A stretch of 64,000 nucleotides of DNA from Methylotenera sp. GTDB lineage: Bacteria; Pseudomonadota; Gammaproteobacteria; Burkholderiales; Methylophilaceae. The notes beneath the pieces were generated by a model. It was not told where the DNA came from. It did no database searches and saw only the letters and a program-made list of their open reading frames with translations. This document shows, piece after piece, positions 1-9,175 of the stretch. Made by a program: the position numbers and the translations under genes. The stretch's first letter is position 1, and each line of letters begins with the position of its first letter. The stretch covers positions 1 through 64,000 of the forward strand of contig JAUSAG010000015.1 in NCBI GenBank assembly GCA_030652995.1, written 5' to 3'.

Positions 1-74
1 TTATATTTACAGTAAGCAAAGGATAACTTCGTCATCCGCGCTATTCATCTCCGCCGTATCAGGAAAACTGATAA

Positions 75-105
75 GAACTTTCATCTAGCTCAGCTAGTGA
101 AGTTC
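75..105. other. imperfect inverted repeat near the left edge
   Basis: GAACTT..CTAGCT and AGCTAGTGAAGTTC form an imperfect stem with almost no loop. No T-tract follows, so a factor-independent terminator is not supported. It could end a transcript entering from the left or be an operator. Nothing else can be supported in positions 1-247. Confidence 0.3.
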
Positions 106-247
106 TAAAACGGCAAAGATTTCCGCGCAATAAGTGTTAAAAAATTCTAAAACCAACCTGACACATTAGTCAGTAATAACGCTTAATTTTTTTGGCATGT
201 TAATTGCCTATCTAAGTTTACCTATACAAAAAAGAATTAAAGCCTAA

Positions 248-1993
248 ATGGAACTGCTTAAAAAATTATTCAAGCGATCATTAACATCAACGGTGCCTGT
301 TTCGTTAGCTTGGGTCAATGCCTTAAAGGGGATGGATGACATTTCTGCCATTGAGTTTTCTACGAAAAAAATAAGTGAAGATTTCAAAAAGAATATATTT
401 CAGGATAAATCCAACCTTACTGCCTTATTTTCTGTTGACGAGAATACGCACATTATTGTTGAAAGAATCACAACACATTTTCTCAATATCGAAAATATGA
501 ATATTGAACTTGAGGAGCGCATTTCAAATGCCTTGTGTTTATACCATCGCCAGTTATTTATCACGTACTTTGCGCTAATAGAACATTTCTCTCATGACCA
601 TCAATCATGCCTACACATTTTGCTCGCACGCGCTTTTCGCAACGCGACACAGATGATTAAATGGCGCTACTATAATTACCAAAGTTCGCCAGCCAATGTT
701 TGGTTGCAATTGTCTGAACTTTATAAAGTCGCTGAACAACGATCTCTGCTTAACGCAAAAATACAATCTTACGCAGATCTGGAGCCTATTTCACTATCCA
801 GCGCTTACATTCACGCCTGTATGTTGGGTACTTTAGAAAGATTGAGTTTGAAATGCCAACAGATTGAATTAGTCAGCCAGTTGTTAATGGCATGGACCGT
901 TAAAATTAACGTCGACTCAGTTTACGATGAAAAACAACACTTATTTTACGTTGATACTGCGAGTAATAAACCCGCATGTCGCTTTAGAAATTTCAAGCCC
1001 GCCGGCACTTACCGCTATTGGGATTTTGACAGCGTTAACTCAAAAATAGAATTATGCATGTCATTGATTGAGTTTAATATTTCACCAAAACAGCCATTGA
1101 TGAAAGAGTTTGTTAGCAATAAACACGCATCTTCTACGTTTGAAATACTGCATGCAGAATGGTCGCGTGTGGATTACAAACGTCAACGTAGAGTCGATGA
1201 TCGTAGCAAAACCAAGGTGCCAGTAAGCGTTGCGTATGGCTACAAAGATGTGTGTGACCAAATTCAACAATACGAAAACATCAAATCACAGCGCGGAGAA
1301 AAAGTTTATCACGGCGATAAGTCGCTGGATGAGCGCCTTGCTATGCATAGCTTGGCAAAGGGTGAGCCTAATATCATTTATATGAATTTAAGCTCAGACC
1401 ATGCCACTATAGTTGATGAGTGCAAAAAAGGATTAGGTTTAAATGTGAATAAGCATGCCGGAGAAGTCAGCCTTGGCATGATGGTTGGGGTTGCTAACAA
1501 AGAGCAAAGATATAGCACCAAAGTGGGTATTATTCGAAATATCAGGCCGATTGCCAACAATGAGTTGCATATTGGCGTTGAGTTGTTAAGCAATATTGCC
1601 TATTGTGCAGAGGCTGAAAATACAAACCTTAAATCATCTAAGGTAACGCTACCATCTGATAATTTTAACAACACCGACAACTATTTTGCCCAAACAACGT
1701 TTGGAGACGTGTCTGACTTTATGAACACCAGCTTTGGTAACGACTCAAGCAATTTTACTTGTTTATATTTACCCAAAGAGCAGTCTATTTCTCAGCAAGA
1801 AACGCTCATTATTCCTAAACTTCAATACAATAAAAACGATATATTCAAAGTAAATATTTTAGGTGAAGCTGTTTTAATCAGGTTTATTAAATCCTATGAA
1901 CACCACGGCAATTGGGTTCGCGTAACATTCACCAGCGACATTTCATCTAAGTCAGCAGGTGGTTCACAAACCCGCTTGCCAACCACCGCCTAA
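248..1993 (+). CDS. hypothetical protein with a PilZ-like C-terminal region
   Basis: A 581-residue protein without a signal peptide or clear membrane segment, so probably cytoplasmic. The first 320 residues are helical and unrecognised. From about residue 385 there is a pattern resembling degenerate PilZ (c-di-GMP effector) domains: DECKKGLGL in place of DxSxxG, then a turn, then an RNIRP..IGVELLS strand pair like the usual VGVVRW..LGVE. The canonical RxxxR motif is not convincing, so nucleotide binding is unproven. The PilZ-like reading is inference from pattern. The ATG at 248 has only a weak ribosome site. Its last 30 nt overlap the 3' end of the convergent efflux gene on the other strand. 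Confidence 0.6.
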   Translation: MELLKKLFKRSLTSTVPVSLAWVNALKGMDDISAIEFSTKKISEDFKKNIFQDKSNLTALFSVDENTHIIVERITTHFLNIENMNIELEERISNALCLYHRQLFITYFALIEHFSHDHQSCLHILLARAFRNATQMIKWRYYNYQSSPANVWLQLSELYKVAEQRSLLNAKIQSYADLEPISLSSAYIHACMLGTLERLSLKCQQIELVSQLLMAWTVKINVDSVYDEKQHLFYVDTASNKPACRFRNFKPAGTYRYWDFDSVNSKIELCMSLIEFNISPKQPLMKEFVSNKHASSTFEILHAEWSRVDYKRQRRVDDRSKTKVPVSVAYGYKDVCDQIQQYENIKSQRGEKVYHGDKSLDERLAMHSLAKGEPNIIYMNLSSDHATIVDECKKGLGLNVNKHAGEVSLGMMVGVANKEQRYSTKVGIIRNIRPIANNELHIGVELLSNIAYCAEAENTNLKSSKVTLPSDNFNNTDNYFAQTTFGDVSDFMNTSFGNDSSNFTCLYLPKEQSISQQETLIIPKLQYNKNDIFKVNILGEAVLIRFIKSYEHHGNWVRVTFTSDISSKSAGGSQTRLPTTA

Positions 1994-3400
1994 CGCTTTA
2001 AAAAGGTCCACGCTCGCAATCAGCCGCGCCTGGCGGCTCTGCACGTATGCCAACCCGGCATCGTTATAAGTACGTTGCGCATCGAGCACATCGATGTATG
2101 CAGAATATCCAGATTGATAACGATTGTTTGATACTACCAGCGCTTTTTTCGCCGCGTCTGTGCTTCTTGCCAGCGCCGCTTCACGTTCAGTATTTTGGCG
2201 TAAATTCACCAAGGCGTCGTTAACTTCTCTAAATGCATTCTGGATAGTGCTCTCGTACTGAGCTAAGGTTTGCTTCTGTTTGGCGCTGGCTTGACGCACT
2301 TTTGCATCGAGTTTGCCAGAATCAAAAATCGGTAAATGTAAACTTAAACCGCCCGACCAAATGCGCGCTGCTGATTTTAATATATCCTTCAACGCTAAAC
2401 TCTCGCCGCCCAAACTGGCCGTGAGTGATATATTTGGATACAACGCCGCTTTAGCCACGCCTATATTAGCGTTTGCTGCAATCATACTCTGCTCTGCCTG
2501 CTTAACATCCGGCCTAGACTCTAACAAACTCGACGGTAACCCTGCTGGTGGACGTGGTGGAATTGGCAAAGCGTTAATATCAGTAACTGTCGCTTTAAAA
2601 CCAGTGTTGACTAAAGACAAATCACCGGTTAACACAGCCAGCTGATGCAAACTTAACGATTTTAAGCGATTTAATTCAGGCAGTTGTGCGCTTAAATTTG
2701 CACTCGCCACTTCTGCTTGATGTAAATCTAGCGCAGAGGCAACGCCGCCTTCTAATCGACGTTTAGTTAAATCAAGGCTTGCATTGCGACTTTTTAAATT
2801 ATCATTAGCAATCACAATCTGTGATTCCAAACTACGTACGTTCAGATAATTAGTAGCGACTAACCCGGCTAATGATAAAGCGACGGTATCTTTTGCATAA
2901 CGACTAGCCAATGCCTGTGCGCGTGCTGATTCTTTGGCACGACTTAACTTGCCCCAAAAATCAATCTCAAAGCTTGTGCCTAACTGTAAGTTGAAATTGT
3001 TACGGGGATTACCAAAAAAAACTGGAAAAGCGCCAGCCTCTGACACGCGAGAACGTTTAGCGCCCGCATCCAAGTCTATTTGTGGCAGTAAAAAAGCACC
3101 GACTTCACGCATGACCGCATCCGCTTCTTCAATACGTGCTACCGCCAACTTAATATCCGTGTTGTTTTGCAAGGCTTTTACCATCAAATCATTCAAGGTT
3201 TGATCTTGATACAGTGCCCACCAATTATTGGCAATATGGCTGCCGCCTTGAGTCTGCTGACTTGGTTCAGCATACGTAGCAGGCACATCAACGTTAGGAC
3301 GTAAATAATCAGGCCAAATTGACTGACATCCTGACAAAAATAGCGCTACAACTAAAACACCTATGGGCTTGATGGTATTTGCTTGAAGGTTTTGCATCAT
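1964..3400 (-). CDS. RND efflux outer-membrane lipoprotein (OprM/NodT family)
   Basis: A 478-residue outer-membrane factor that forms the exit duct of a tripartite drug/solvent pump. A lipoprotein signal with LSGC places the lipidated Cys at about residue 25. Two OEP-type repeats follow, with long coiled helices rich in Ala, Gln and Glu, and typical segments such as SFEIDFWGK and SRPDVKQAE. The length matches OprM-type proteins. The start ATGATG overlaps the TGA of the upstream pump gene, so translation is probably coupled. It is the last gene of the three-gene operon. The substrate cannot be read from the sequence. Confidence 0.94.
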   Translation of the reverse strand: MMQNLQANTIKPIGVLVVALFLSGCQSIWPDYLRPNVDVPATYAEPSQQTQGGSHIANNWWALYQDQTLNDLMVKALQNNTDIKLAVARIEEADAVMREVGAFLLPQIDLDAGAKRSRVSEAGAFPVFFGNPRNNFNLQLGTSFEIDFWGKLSRAKESARAQALASRYAKDTVALSLAGLVATNYLNVRSLESQIVIANDNLKSRNASLDLTKRRLEGGVASALDLHQAEVASANLSAQLPELNRLKSLSLHQLAVLTGDLSLVNTGFKATVTDINALPIPPRPPAGLPSSLLESRPDVKQAEQSMIAANANIGVAKAALYPNISLTASLGGESLALKDILKSAARIWSGGLSLHLPIFDSGKLDAKVRQASAKQKQTLAQYESTIQNAFREVNDALVNLRQNTEREAALARSTDAAKKALVVSNNRYQSGYSAYIDVLDAQRTYNDAGLAYVQSRQARLIASVDLFKALGGGWQAGL

Positions 3401-6400
3401 GGTGTTTCCTTTGCATTGGCTGCTACAACAAAATCAACATCATCGGCTGGAATCTCATGATGTTTTCTATGCACATTTTTATCACTCAACCAAGTAAAGA
3501 ATAAGGGAATAAATATGGTTGCCACAAAAGTAGCCAACAACATACCGCCCAACACACCAGTACCCATAGAACGCCTCGCGGCCGCACCTGCACCCGTTGC
3601 AATCACCAAAGGTACAATGCCTAGTACAAAAGCCATAGAGGTCATGACAATGGGTCTGAAACGCATACGTGCCGCCTCAAGCGCGGCTTCGGCAATCGGC
3701 ATACCTTCCTCCATTTTTTGACTCGCAAACTCCACAATTAAAATTGCATTTTTTGCGGCCAAGCCCACCAAGGTAATTAACCCGATTTGAAAATAAATAT
3801 CATTGGGCATGCCTCGCACTAATACCGCTAGCAAAGCACCTGCAAGAGCAAACGGCACCGCCATAATCACAGCCAGTGGTAACGCCCAGGTTTCAAACTG
3901 CGCAGCCAAAATCAAAAACACCATAATAATGGCAAATCCAAATGCAAATACGGCCGCCGAGCCGGTGCGTTTTTCTTGATAGGCCTGGCCAGTCCACGCA
4001 ACCTGATAAGCATCAGGTAAATTTTCTGCGGCGATTTTCTCGACCATTTTAATTGCATCGCCAGAGCTAACACCAAGGGCGCCCTTACCCATCACCTTTG
4101 CTGACAGCAATCCGTTATAGCGCTCTAACTGCTCGGCGCCCACAATATGGCTTACCTTGCTAAGCGCCGACAACGGAATCATTTGCCCGCTATTTGCGCG
4201 CACATAAACTCTTCCTAAATCTTCAGCCTTCATCCGATAGTCAGCTTCAGCTTGTAATTGCACGCGGTAAGTTCGGCCTGATTTATTAAAATCGTTCACA
4301 TAAAGCGAGCCCATGGTGCTTTGCAATGTGTCGTAAATACTTGCCACAGGCACGCCTAGCGAAATCGCCTTGGCTTCATCTACTTCAACGTACAACTGCG
4401 GGACTGTTGGGCGAAAAAACGTATTAAGCTCGGCTAAGCGCGGCTCACTCTTTAATGCACCAATAAAGTTAGTCACCGCCACGGCCAACTTGGCTGGATC
4501 AGAATCACTACGACTCTGCACGTATAATTCAAAGCCACCTGAACTACCTAAACCACGTATGGCAGGTGGGTTGAAAGCGATGGCCATGCCGTCAGGTTGC
4601 TGCATGCCGATACCAAACAGTTTTTTAACCATATCATCTGCAGTAGCCTTGCGCTCATCCCAGTCTTTCATACGCACAAACATGGTGGCCGCGCTGGTTT
4701 TATTGCCACCTCCGATCAAATCAAAACCATTCACAGCAAACTGGTGCGCCACCGCAGGATCTTCTGCAATGGCGGCGCGCACACTTTCTGTCGTCTTGCT
4801 AGTTCGCGCCAAGGTAGCGCCATCAGGCATAATGATTGCAGAAATCACATAGCCTTGATCTTCTGCAGGTACAAAGCTACTGGGGATAACCTTAAGCAAT
4901 ACGGCTACCAAACCAATAACTGCCACAAAAACCAGCGTACCGATTACTTTGTGGTGCAGCGTAAAATTCACAGCCGATGTATAAAAATGTGTGAAGCGCC
5001 CAAAACCACGATTAAACCCATTAAAGAATGCAGATTTAGTATGGGTTGGCTTCAATAGAACTGCACATAAAGCCGGCGTTAAAGTTAACGCCACAACGCC
5101 GGAAATCACCACCGCTACCGCCACAGTCACTGCAAACTGACGATACATTTCACCCGCAATACCGCCTAGAAAAGCCACGGGGATAAATACTGCAATTAAT
5201 ACCAATACAATCGCTACCACGGCAGCAGATACTTGCTCCATAGACTTAACCGCCGCTTTAATCGGCGATAACTTCTCTTCCGTCATCAAACGCTCGACAT
5301 TCTCTAACACCACAATGGCATCATCCACCACAATGCCGATAGAAAGCACCATCGCAAATAAGGTTAGCGTATTGATCGAAAAGCCAAATAGCCATAGCCC
5401 TGCAAAGGTGCCAATGAGTGAAATCGGCACTGCAATAATCGGGATTAAGGTTGCGCGCCAACTTTGCAGAAACAAAAACACCACAAGCACTACCAACACC
5501 ATGGCTTCGGCGAGCGTTTTTAACACTTCACCTATCGAGGCTTTAACAAAATCGCTGGTATCGTATGGGGTTTCCCAATCTACACCGGCAGGAAATCGTT
5601 GTTTCAACTCATCCATTTTTATTTTAACCGCAGTTGCCGTATCAAGCGCATTTGCACCAGTTTGTAAAAAGATTGGGATGCCGACACCTGGTGTGCCATC
5701 TAAGTAAGCTCGCACATTATAGCTTTGCGAGCCTAACTCTATACGCGCTACGTCTTTTAAATAAAGGATGCCGCGTGGGCCATCTGCACGAATAATAATA
5801 TTACCGAACTCAGCCGGGTCAATGAGACGGCCCTTTGCCGTAACGGTATATACCAACTGCTGATCAGACGGTGATGGTTCCTGTCCTATTTTGCCAGCCG
5901 CATATTGTGCATTTTGTGCACGAATAGCATTGGCTATATCCGTAGTACTCACACCCAGCTGCGCCATACGGTCTGGACGCAACCAAATACGCATTGAATA
6001 ATCCTGTGCGCCAAAAATAATTGCGTCACCCACACCTTTAATACGCTTTAATTCATCCAGCACATTTAACGTACCGTAATTACTTAAAAATAGCGGATCA
6101 TATTTTTTCTGTTTATCGGTCAACATCACTACAAGTAAAATGTCGTTAGAACGCTTCTGTACTACGATGCCAGTACGGCGAACCTCATCAGGCAAGCGCG
6201 GCAGGGCAATATTGACGCGATTACTCACATTAAATGTCGCCTGATTTACATCTGTGCCAATTTCAAAAGTTGCGGTAATAGTTAAGCTACCGCTAGAGTC
6301 GGCGCTTGAATTATAGTAAAGCAACCCTTCAACACCACTTAACTGCTCCTCAATAGGTGCCGCAACGGTTTTTGAGAGGGTATCAGCACTTGCTCCTGGG

Positions 6401-6546
6401 TAAGTTGCTGAAATTAAAACGGTGGGAGGCGCAATCTGCGGATATTGTGCAATCGGCAGCTTCATGGTGGCGGCCAAACCTGCCAGCACGATGATAATAG
6501 ACAATACACTGGCAAAAATTGGCCGCGTGATAAAAAACTTACTCAT
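3397..6546 (-). CDS. RND multidrug efflux inner-membrane pump (AcrB/MexB-like, HAE-1)
   Basis: A 1049-residue proton-driven transporter, the family's usual length. The N-terminus (MSKFFITRPIFASVLSI) is the first membrane helix, followed by a large periplasmic loop, a central helix bundle, a second periplasmic loop and the C-terminal bundle. The GIVVDDAIVVLENVER segment in the fourth helix carries the two Asp residues of the proton relay. PTQYP-like IAQYPQIAPP and GxFL-type membrane motifs fit the HAE-1 class, which exports amphiphilic drugs or solvents. It lies between the adaptor gene (54 nt upstream) and the outer-membrane gene (overlapping ATGA). Confidence 0.96.
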   Translation of the reverse strand: MSKFFITRPIFASVLSIIIVLAGLAATMKLPIAQYPQIAPPTVLISATYPGASADTLSKTVAAPIEEQLSGVEGLLYYNSSADSSGSLTITATFEIGTDVNQATFNVSNRVNIALPRLPDEVRRTGIVVQKRSNDILLVVMLTDKQKKYDPLFLSNYGTLNVLDELKRIKGVGDAIIFGAQDYSMRIWLRPDRMAQLGVSTTDIANAIRAQNAQYAAGKIGQEPSPSDQQLVYTVTAKGRLIDPAEFGNIIIRADGPRGILYLKDVARIELGSQSYNVRAYLDGTPGVGIPIFLQTGANALDTATAVKIKMDELKQRFPAGVDWETPYDTSDFVKASIGEVLKTLAEAMVLVVLVVFLFLQSWRATLIPIIAVPISLIGTFAGLWLFGFSINTLTLFAMVLSIGIVVDDAIVVLENVERLMTEEKLSPIKAAVKSMEQVSAAVVAIVLVLIAVFIPVAFLGGIAGEMYRQFAVTVAVAVVISGVVALTLTPALCAVLLKPTHTKSAFFNGFNRGFGRFTHFYTSAVNFTLHHKVIGTLVFVAVIGLVAVLLKVIPSSFVPAEDQGYVISAIIMPDGATLARTSKTTESVRAAIAEDPAVAHQFAVNGFDLIGGGNKTSAATMFVRMKDWDERKATADDMVKKLFGIGMQQPDGMAIAFNPPAIRGLGSSGGFELYVQSRSDSDPAKLAVAVTNFIGALKSEPRLAELNTFFRPTVPQLYVEVDEAKAISLGVPVASIYDTLQSTMGSLYVNDFNKSGRTYRVQLQAEADYRMKAEDLGRVYVRANSGQMIPLSALSKVSHIVGAEQLERYNGLLSAKVMGKGALGVSSGDAIKMVEKIAAENLPDAYQVAWTGQAYQEKRTGSAAVFAFGFAIIMVFLILAAQFETWALPLAVIMAVPFALAGALLAVLVRGMPNDIYFQIGLITLVGLAAKNAILIVEFASQKMEEGMPIAEAALEAARMRFRPIVMTSMAFVLGIVPLVIATGAGAAARRSMGTGVLGGMLLATFVATIFIPLFFTWLSDKNVHRKHHEIPADDVDFVVAANAKETP

Positions 6547-6600
6547 ATTATTTCTCGCTTTAAGTCTTATGATTAACTATTAGAACTATTAGCCACAGAC

Positions 6601-7830
6601 TTAATTGGCAGATTGATTAGGAATAGCGCTTGCAGGCGCAGGCATCTCACCCACTGGGTGCGGCGAAACAATTGCACCTGGACGTATTTTGATTAAATTA
6701 TCCACCATGACTTTATCGCCAGCTTCTAGACCACTCAATACCACCCAATCCTTACCCACCCAATTACCGGCCACAATCGGTTTAATGCTAGCCTCATTCT
6801 TATCATTCGCCACATAAACAAATTTGCCTTGATCATTAGTCATCACCGCAGTTTGAGGCACCACAAATACGCCCTCTTTTTGTCCGGTAATCACACGTAC
6901 ACGTACAAATTGGCCTGGCAATAAGCGCTTATCAGCATTGTCAAAAGTAGCGCGCAATTGTTGCGTACCCAAGGCTGGGTCTATACCACTCGCCGCAAAA
7001 TTCAACTGCCCCTTTTTAGAGTACTCTTCACCATTCGGCAGTATCAACTGAACTTCTTTTACTTTGGTTAAACTCAGATACCCGCCAATTTGTGATAACT
7101 CATTATCTGACAAACTAAAACGTACCCAAATTGGAGAAATTTGGCTCACTTTAGTCAACAAACTGGTATTGGCGTTAACCAACGCCCCTTCAGAAAATTC
7201 AAAACGACCCGCAATACCTGATAAGGGCGAGGTCACCGTGGTATATGATAAGTTTAGTTCAGCTTCACGCACACTGGCCTCAAACTGTGCCAAAGCAGCA
7301 CGTGCCAATGCATTATCTGAAGCCGCGTTATCCGCTTCACGCTGGCTAATAGACTGTGTTACCAATAAACTTTGTAAACGCACTGCCTCGCGCTGTGTTT
7401 GCTCAACGCGCGCTTTTTGTTGTGCTAATTGCGCTTTTGCACTTGAAAGTGTAATTTGAAATGGCACGGGGTCAATTAAAAACATGGCCTGCCCTACCTT
7501 GATAGCCGAGCCTTCTTCAAATAATTTTTTAAGTAAAATACCACCCACACGCGGACGTATTTCCACCTCTTTTGCACCCTCGGTCTGTGCAACCGCCTCA
7601 GCACTAATCGGCACAGTTGTTGGCGCCAATGTAATGACACTCACCGGCATGGCTGGCATTTGCCCACCTGCTTGAGCTAAATCCGGTTTTTTATCACAAC
7701 CGGTTAACATAATGCATGCCATCAATGTAACGCTCACTAACATGCTACTTAATGCCATTTTGGCTACTTTAGCATCCAGTACCTGCACCTGACTTTGTTG
7801 CGGCTGCTGCTTGCTTGTTTTAACGTCCAT
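6601..7830 (-). CDS. RND efflux periplasmic adaptor subunit (AcrA/MexA family)
   Basis: The membrane-fusion protein linking the pump to the outer-membrane duct. It has a lipoprotein signal ending LTGC, a lipoyl/barrel-sandwich half (VEIRPRVGG), a helical hairpin rich in Gln/Ala/Glu, the second lipoyl half (VTSPLSGIAGRF), and a beta-barrel with LLPGQFVRVRV. The frame opens at 7842, but the ATG at 7830 has a GGAG six bases upstream and is the preferred start, giving 409 residues. First gene of the operon. The divergent TetR gene and two palindromes upstream imply repression relieved by pump substrates. Confidence 0.94.
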   Translation of the reverse strand: MDVKTSKQQPQQSQVQVLDAKVAKMALSSMLVSVTLMACIMLTGCDKKPDLAQAGGQMPAMPVSVITLAPTTVPISAEAVAQTEGAKEVEIRPRVGGILLKKLFEEGSAIKVGQAMFLIDPVPFQITLSSAKAQLAQQKARVEQTQREAVRLQSLLVTQSISQREADNAASDNALARAALAQFEASVREAELNLSYTTVTSPLSGIAGRFEFSEGALVNANTSLLTKVSQISPIWVRFSLSDNELSQIGGYLSLTKVKEVQLILPNGEEYSKKGQLNFAASGIDPALGTQQLRATFDNADKRLLPGQFVRVRVITGQKEGVFVVPQTAVMTNDQGKFVYVANDKNEASIKPIVAGNWVGKDWVVLSGLEAGDKVMVDNLIKIRPGAIVSPHPVGEMPAPASAIPNQSAN

Positions 7831-7927
7831 TGATAACTCCATGTTTTATGCTTGATTCTTATTTACTTATTTTTAGATAACCCACTAATTACAATGTAAC
7901 TTTTACGCACAAAATCTAAAAAATAGC

Positions 7928-7956
7928 TTGCTTACATACACGCTTGTATGTATATT
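7928..7956 (+). promoter_or_regulatory. predicted sigma-70 promoter of the TetR-family regulator
   Basis: TTGCTT and TATATT are separated by 17 bp, oriented toward the regulator gene. The first palindrome (7933-7952) fills the spacer, consistent with autorepression. Confidence 0.6.
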
Positions 7957-7979
7957 ATATACAATCAAGCTTGTATGTA
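7933..7979. promoter_or_regulatory. tandem AcrR-type operator palindromes
   Basis: Two 20-bp imperfect palindromes, 7933-7952 (TACATACACG / CTTGTATGTA) and 7960-7979 (TACAATCAAG / CTTGTATGTA). Their centres lie 27 bp apart and their right halves are identical. The half-site TACATACA is the one known from the E. coli acrAB operator bound by AcrR. Each palindrome overlaps one of the two divergent promoters. Confidence 0.75.
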
Positions 7980-7980
7980 A
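7952..7980 (-). promoter_or_regulatory. predicted sigma-70 promoter of the RND operon
   Basis: On the minus strand TTACAT and TAATAT are separated by 17 bp. The second operator-like palindrome (7960-7979) covers the -35 and most of the spacer, so repressor binding would block polymerase. Transcription start was not mapped; this is a pattern match. Confidence 0.6.
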
Positions 7981-8026
7981 ATGTTTATTTTAATCATTTT
8001 TTAAGAACCAAGGTAAGGATCATCAC

Positions 8027-8650
8027 ATGGTAAGAAAAACCAAAGAAGATGCAGAGCTCACGCGCCGACGTATTCTGGATGCCGCGCGTGCCGTTTTTTT
8101 AGAACGTGGTGTGAGTAAATCCACCTTGGAACATATTGCAACTGAAGCCAATGTGACACGCGGGGCCATTTATTGGCATTTTAAAAATAAAACTGATATT
8201 TTTCATGCCATGCGTGAGCAAGTGTTTTTACCATTAATTGACCAGATGGATGACACATTAGGTCTAGCCATAGATAGTACAGAAAATCCGCTCACGCAAA
8301 TCGAAAAAAGCCTTTCCCACACCATCAGTGAGTTAAATGAAAACATTGAAATGCGTGAAATTTACGAAATCATGATGATTAAATGTGAATATGTAGGTGA
8401 ATTTGCTATGGTGCTACATCAAATTCTCAATAACTGCTCAAGTCTTATCGAAAAAATTGAAATTGCCTACCAACGGGCACAAACGCAAAATCTATTAGCC
8501 AGTACTTTATCTCCACGCGCATTAGCACTTGATACCCACTTGTTTTTTGGAGGGTTACTTCACATGTGGATAAAAGACGCAGATGGCAGTAAGTTTCGAC
8601 ATCAAGCGTTTGATTTGATTAAAACACACATCAATCTACGCAGAAAATAA
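8027..8650 (+). CDS. TetR/AcrR-family repressor of the divergent efflux operon
   Basis: A 207-residue regulator of normal TetR length. The N-terminal helix-turn-helix lies at about residues 13-58 (RRRILDAARAVFLERGVSKST..VTRGAIYWHFKNK), closely matching AcrR/TtgR. The C-terminal two thirds form the helical ligand-binding and dimerisation domain (TetR_C_2-like). It is transcribed divergently from the adaptor gene across two AcrR-like operators. It probably represses both itself and the pump until a pump substrate binds. A leader with AAGGTAAGGATC precedes the ATG. Confidence 0.93.
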   Translation: MVRKTKEDAELTRRRILDAARAVFLERGVSKSTLEHIATEANVTRGAIYWHFKNKTDIFHAMREQVFLPLIDQMDDTLGLAIDSTENPLTQIEKSLSHTISELNENIEMREIYEIMMIKCEYVGEFAMVLHQILNNCSSLIEKIEIAYQRAQTQNLLASTLSPRALALDTHLFFGGLLHMWIKDADGSKFRHQAFDLIKTHINLRRK

Positions 8651-8802
8651 CCATTGCGGTCGATAAGCATGACGTAAATTGCGGCTCACTTCTGTAGCTT
8701 GCTAAAAACAGAGGTTAACTTGATCTGTTTTCACAGTATTCAGCTTGCTTTAAGGTTGAGAATGTAAATTAGGCTTACTTTAAACAGTAAAGGAGTGATC
8801 TA

Positions 8803-9126
8803 ATGAAAAATTCAATTTATAAAACTAGTGCCGCAACAATATTGATGCTGGGAATCTTATCGACTAATGCAGTAGCCGATGATGACGATTTGCAAGAAAT
8901 GGAAGCAATCTCTAAGCAGTTTGGTCTAATTTCATTAGATGAAGCAAAAGCTAAGGCGCTTGCTTCAAAGCCTGGCGTGGTTAAAGATGCAGATTTAGAA
9001 AGCCGTAAGTTTTCGAAAGGATGGGATTACGAGTTTGAAATTATAGATGCCGATGGCAAAGAATGGGACGTTGTTATTGACGCTAAGACTGGCAAGGTCG
9101 GCAGCATAAAGCGAGACTGGTTTTAA
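8803..9126 (+). CDS. secreted PepSY-domain protein
   Basis: A 107-residue protein with a Sec signal peptide cleaved near NAVADDDD, then one PepSY domain: ISLDEAKAKALASKPG, then YEFEIIDADGKEWDVVIDAKTGKV. PepSY proteins are periplasmic and often regulate proteases or accompany PhoPQ/QseBC-type two-component genes. A strong AAGGAG lies eight bases before the ATG. It ends at a bidirectional terminator. The neighbouring kinase gene on the other strand is a remnant, so this gene may be the surviving member of a former signalling locus. Confidence 0.88.
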   Translation: MKNSIYKTSAATILMLGILSTNAVADDDDLQEMEAISKQFGLISLDEAKAKALASKPGVVKDADLESRKFSKGWDYEFEIIDADGKEWDVVIDAKTGKVGSIKRDWF

Positions 9127-9143
9127 TCATGTCCAAATAATTA

Positions 9144-9171
9144 AAAGGGTATCTAGAATTAGGTACCCTTT
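9144..9171. terminator. bidirectional rho-independent terminator
   Basis: An AAAGGGTA / TACCCTTT perfect 8-bp stem with a 12-nt loop. A-rich and T-rich flanks on both sides allow it to serve the PepSY gene and the convergent kinase remnant. Confidence 0.75.
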
Positions 9172-9175
9172 AATT

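Noticed and set aside
4370..4852. 160-codon open frame on the + strand
   Set aside because: It lies wholly antisense to the RND pump gene, whose protein is clearly conserved there; it has no ribosome site and no recognisable domain. The same holds for 4597-5058, 5315-5707, 7064-7459, 29936-30304 and 33870-34283.
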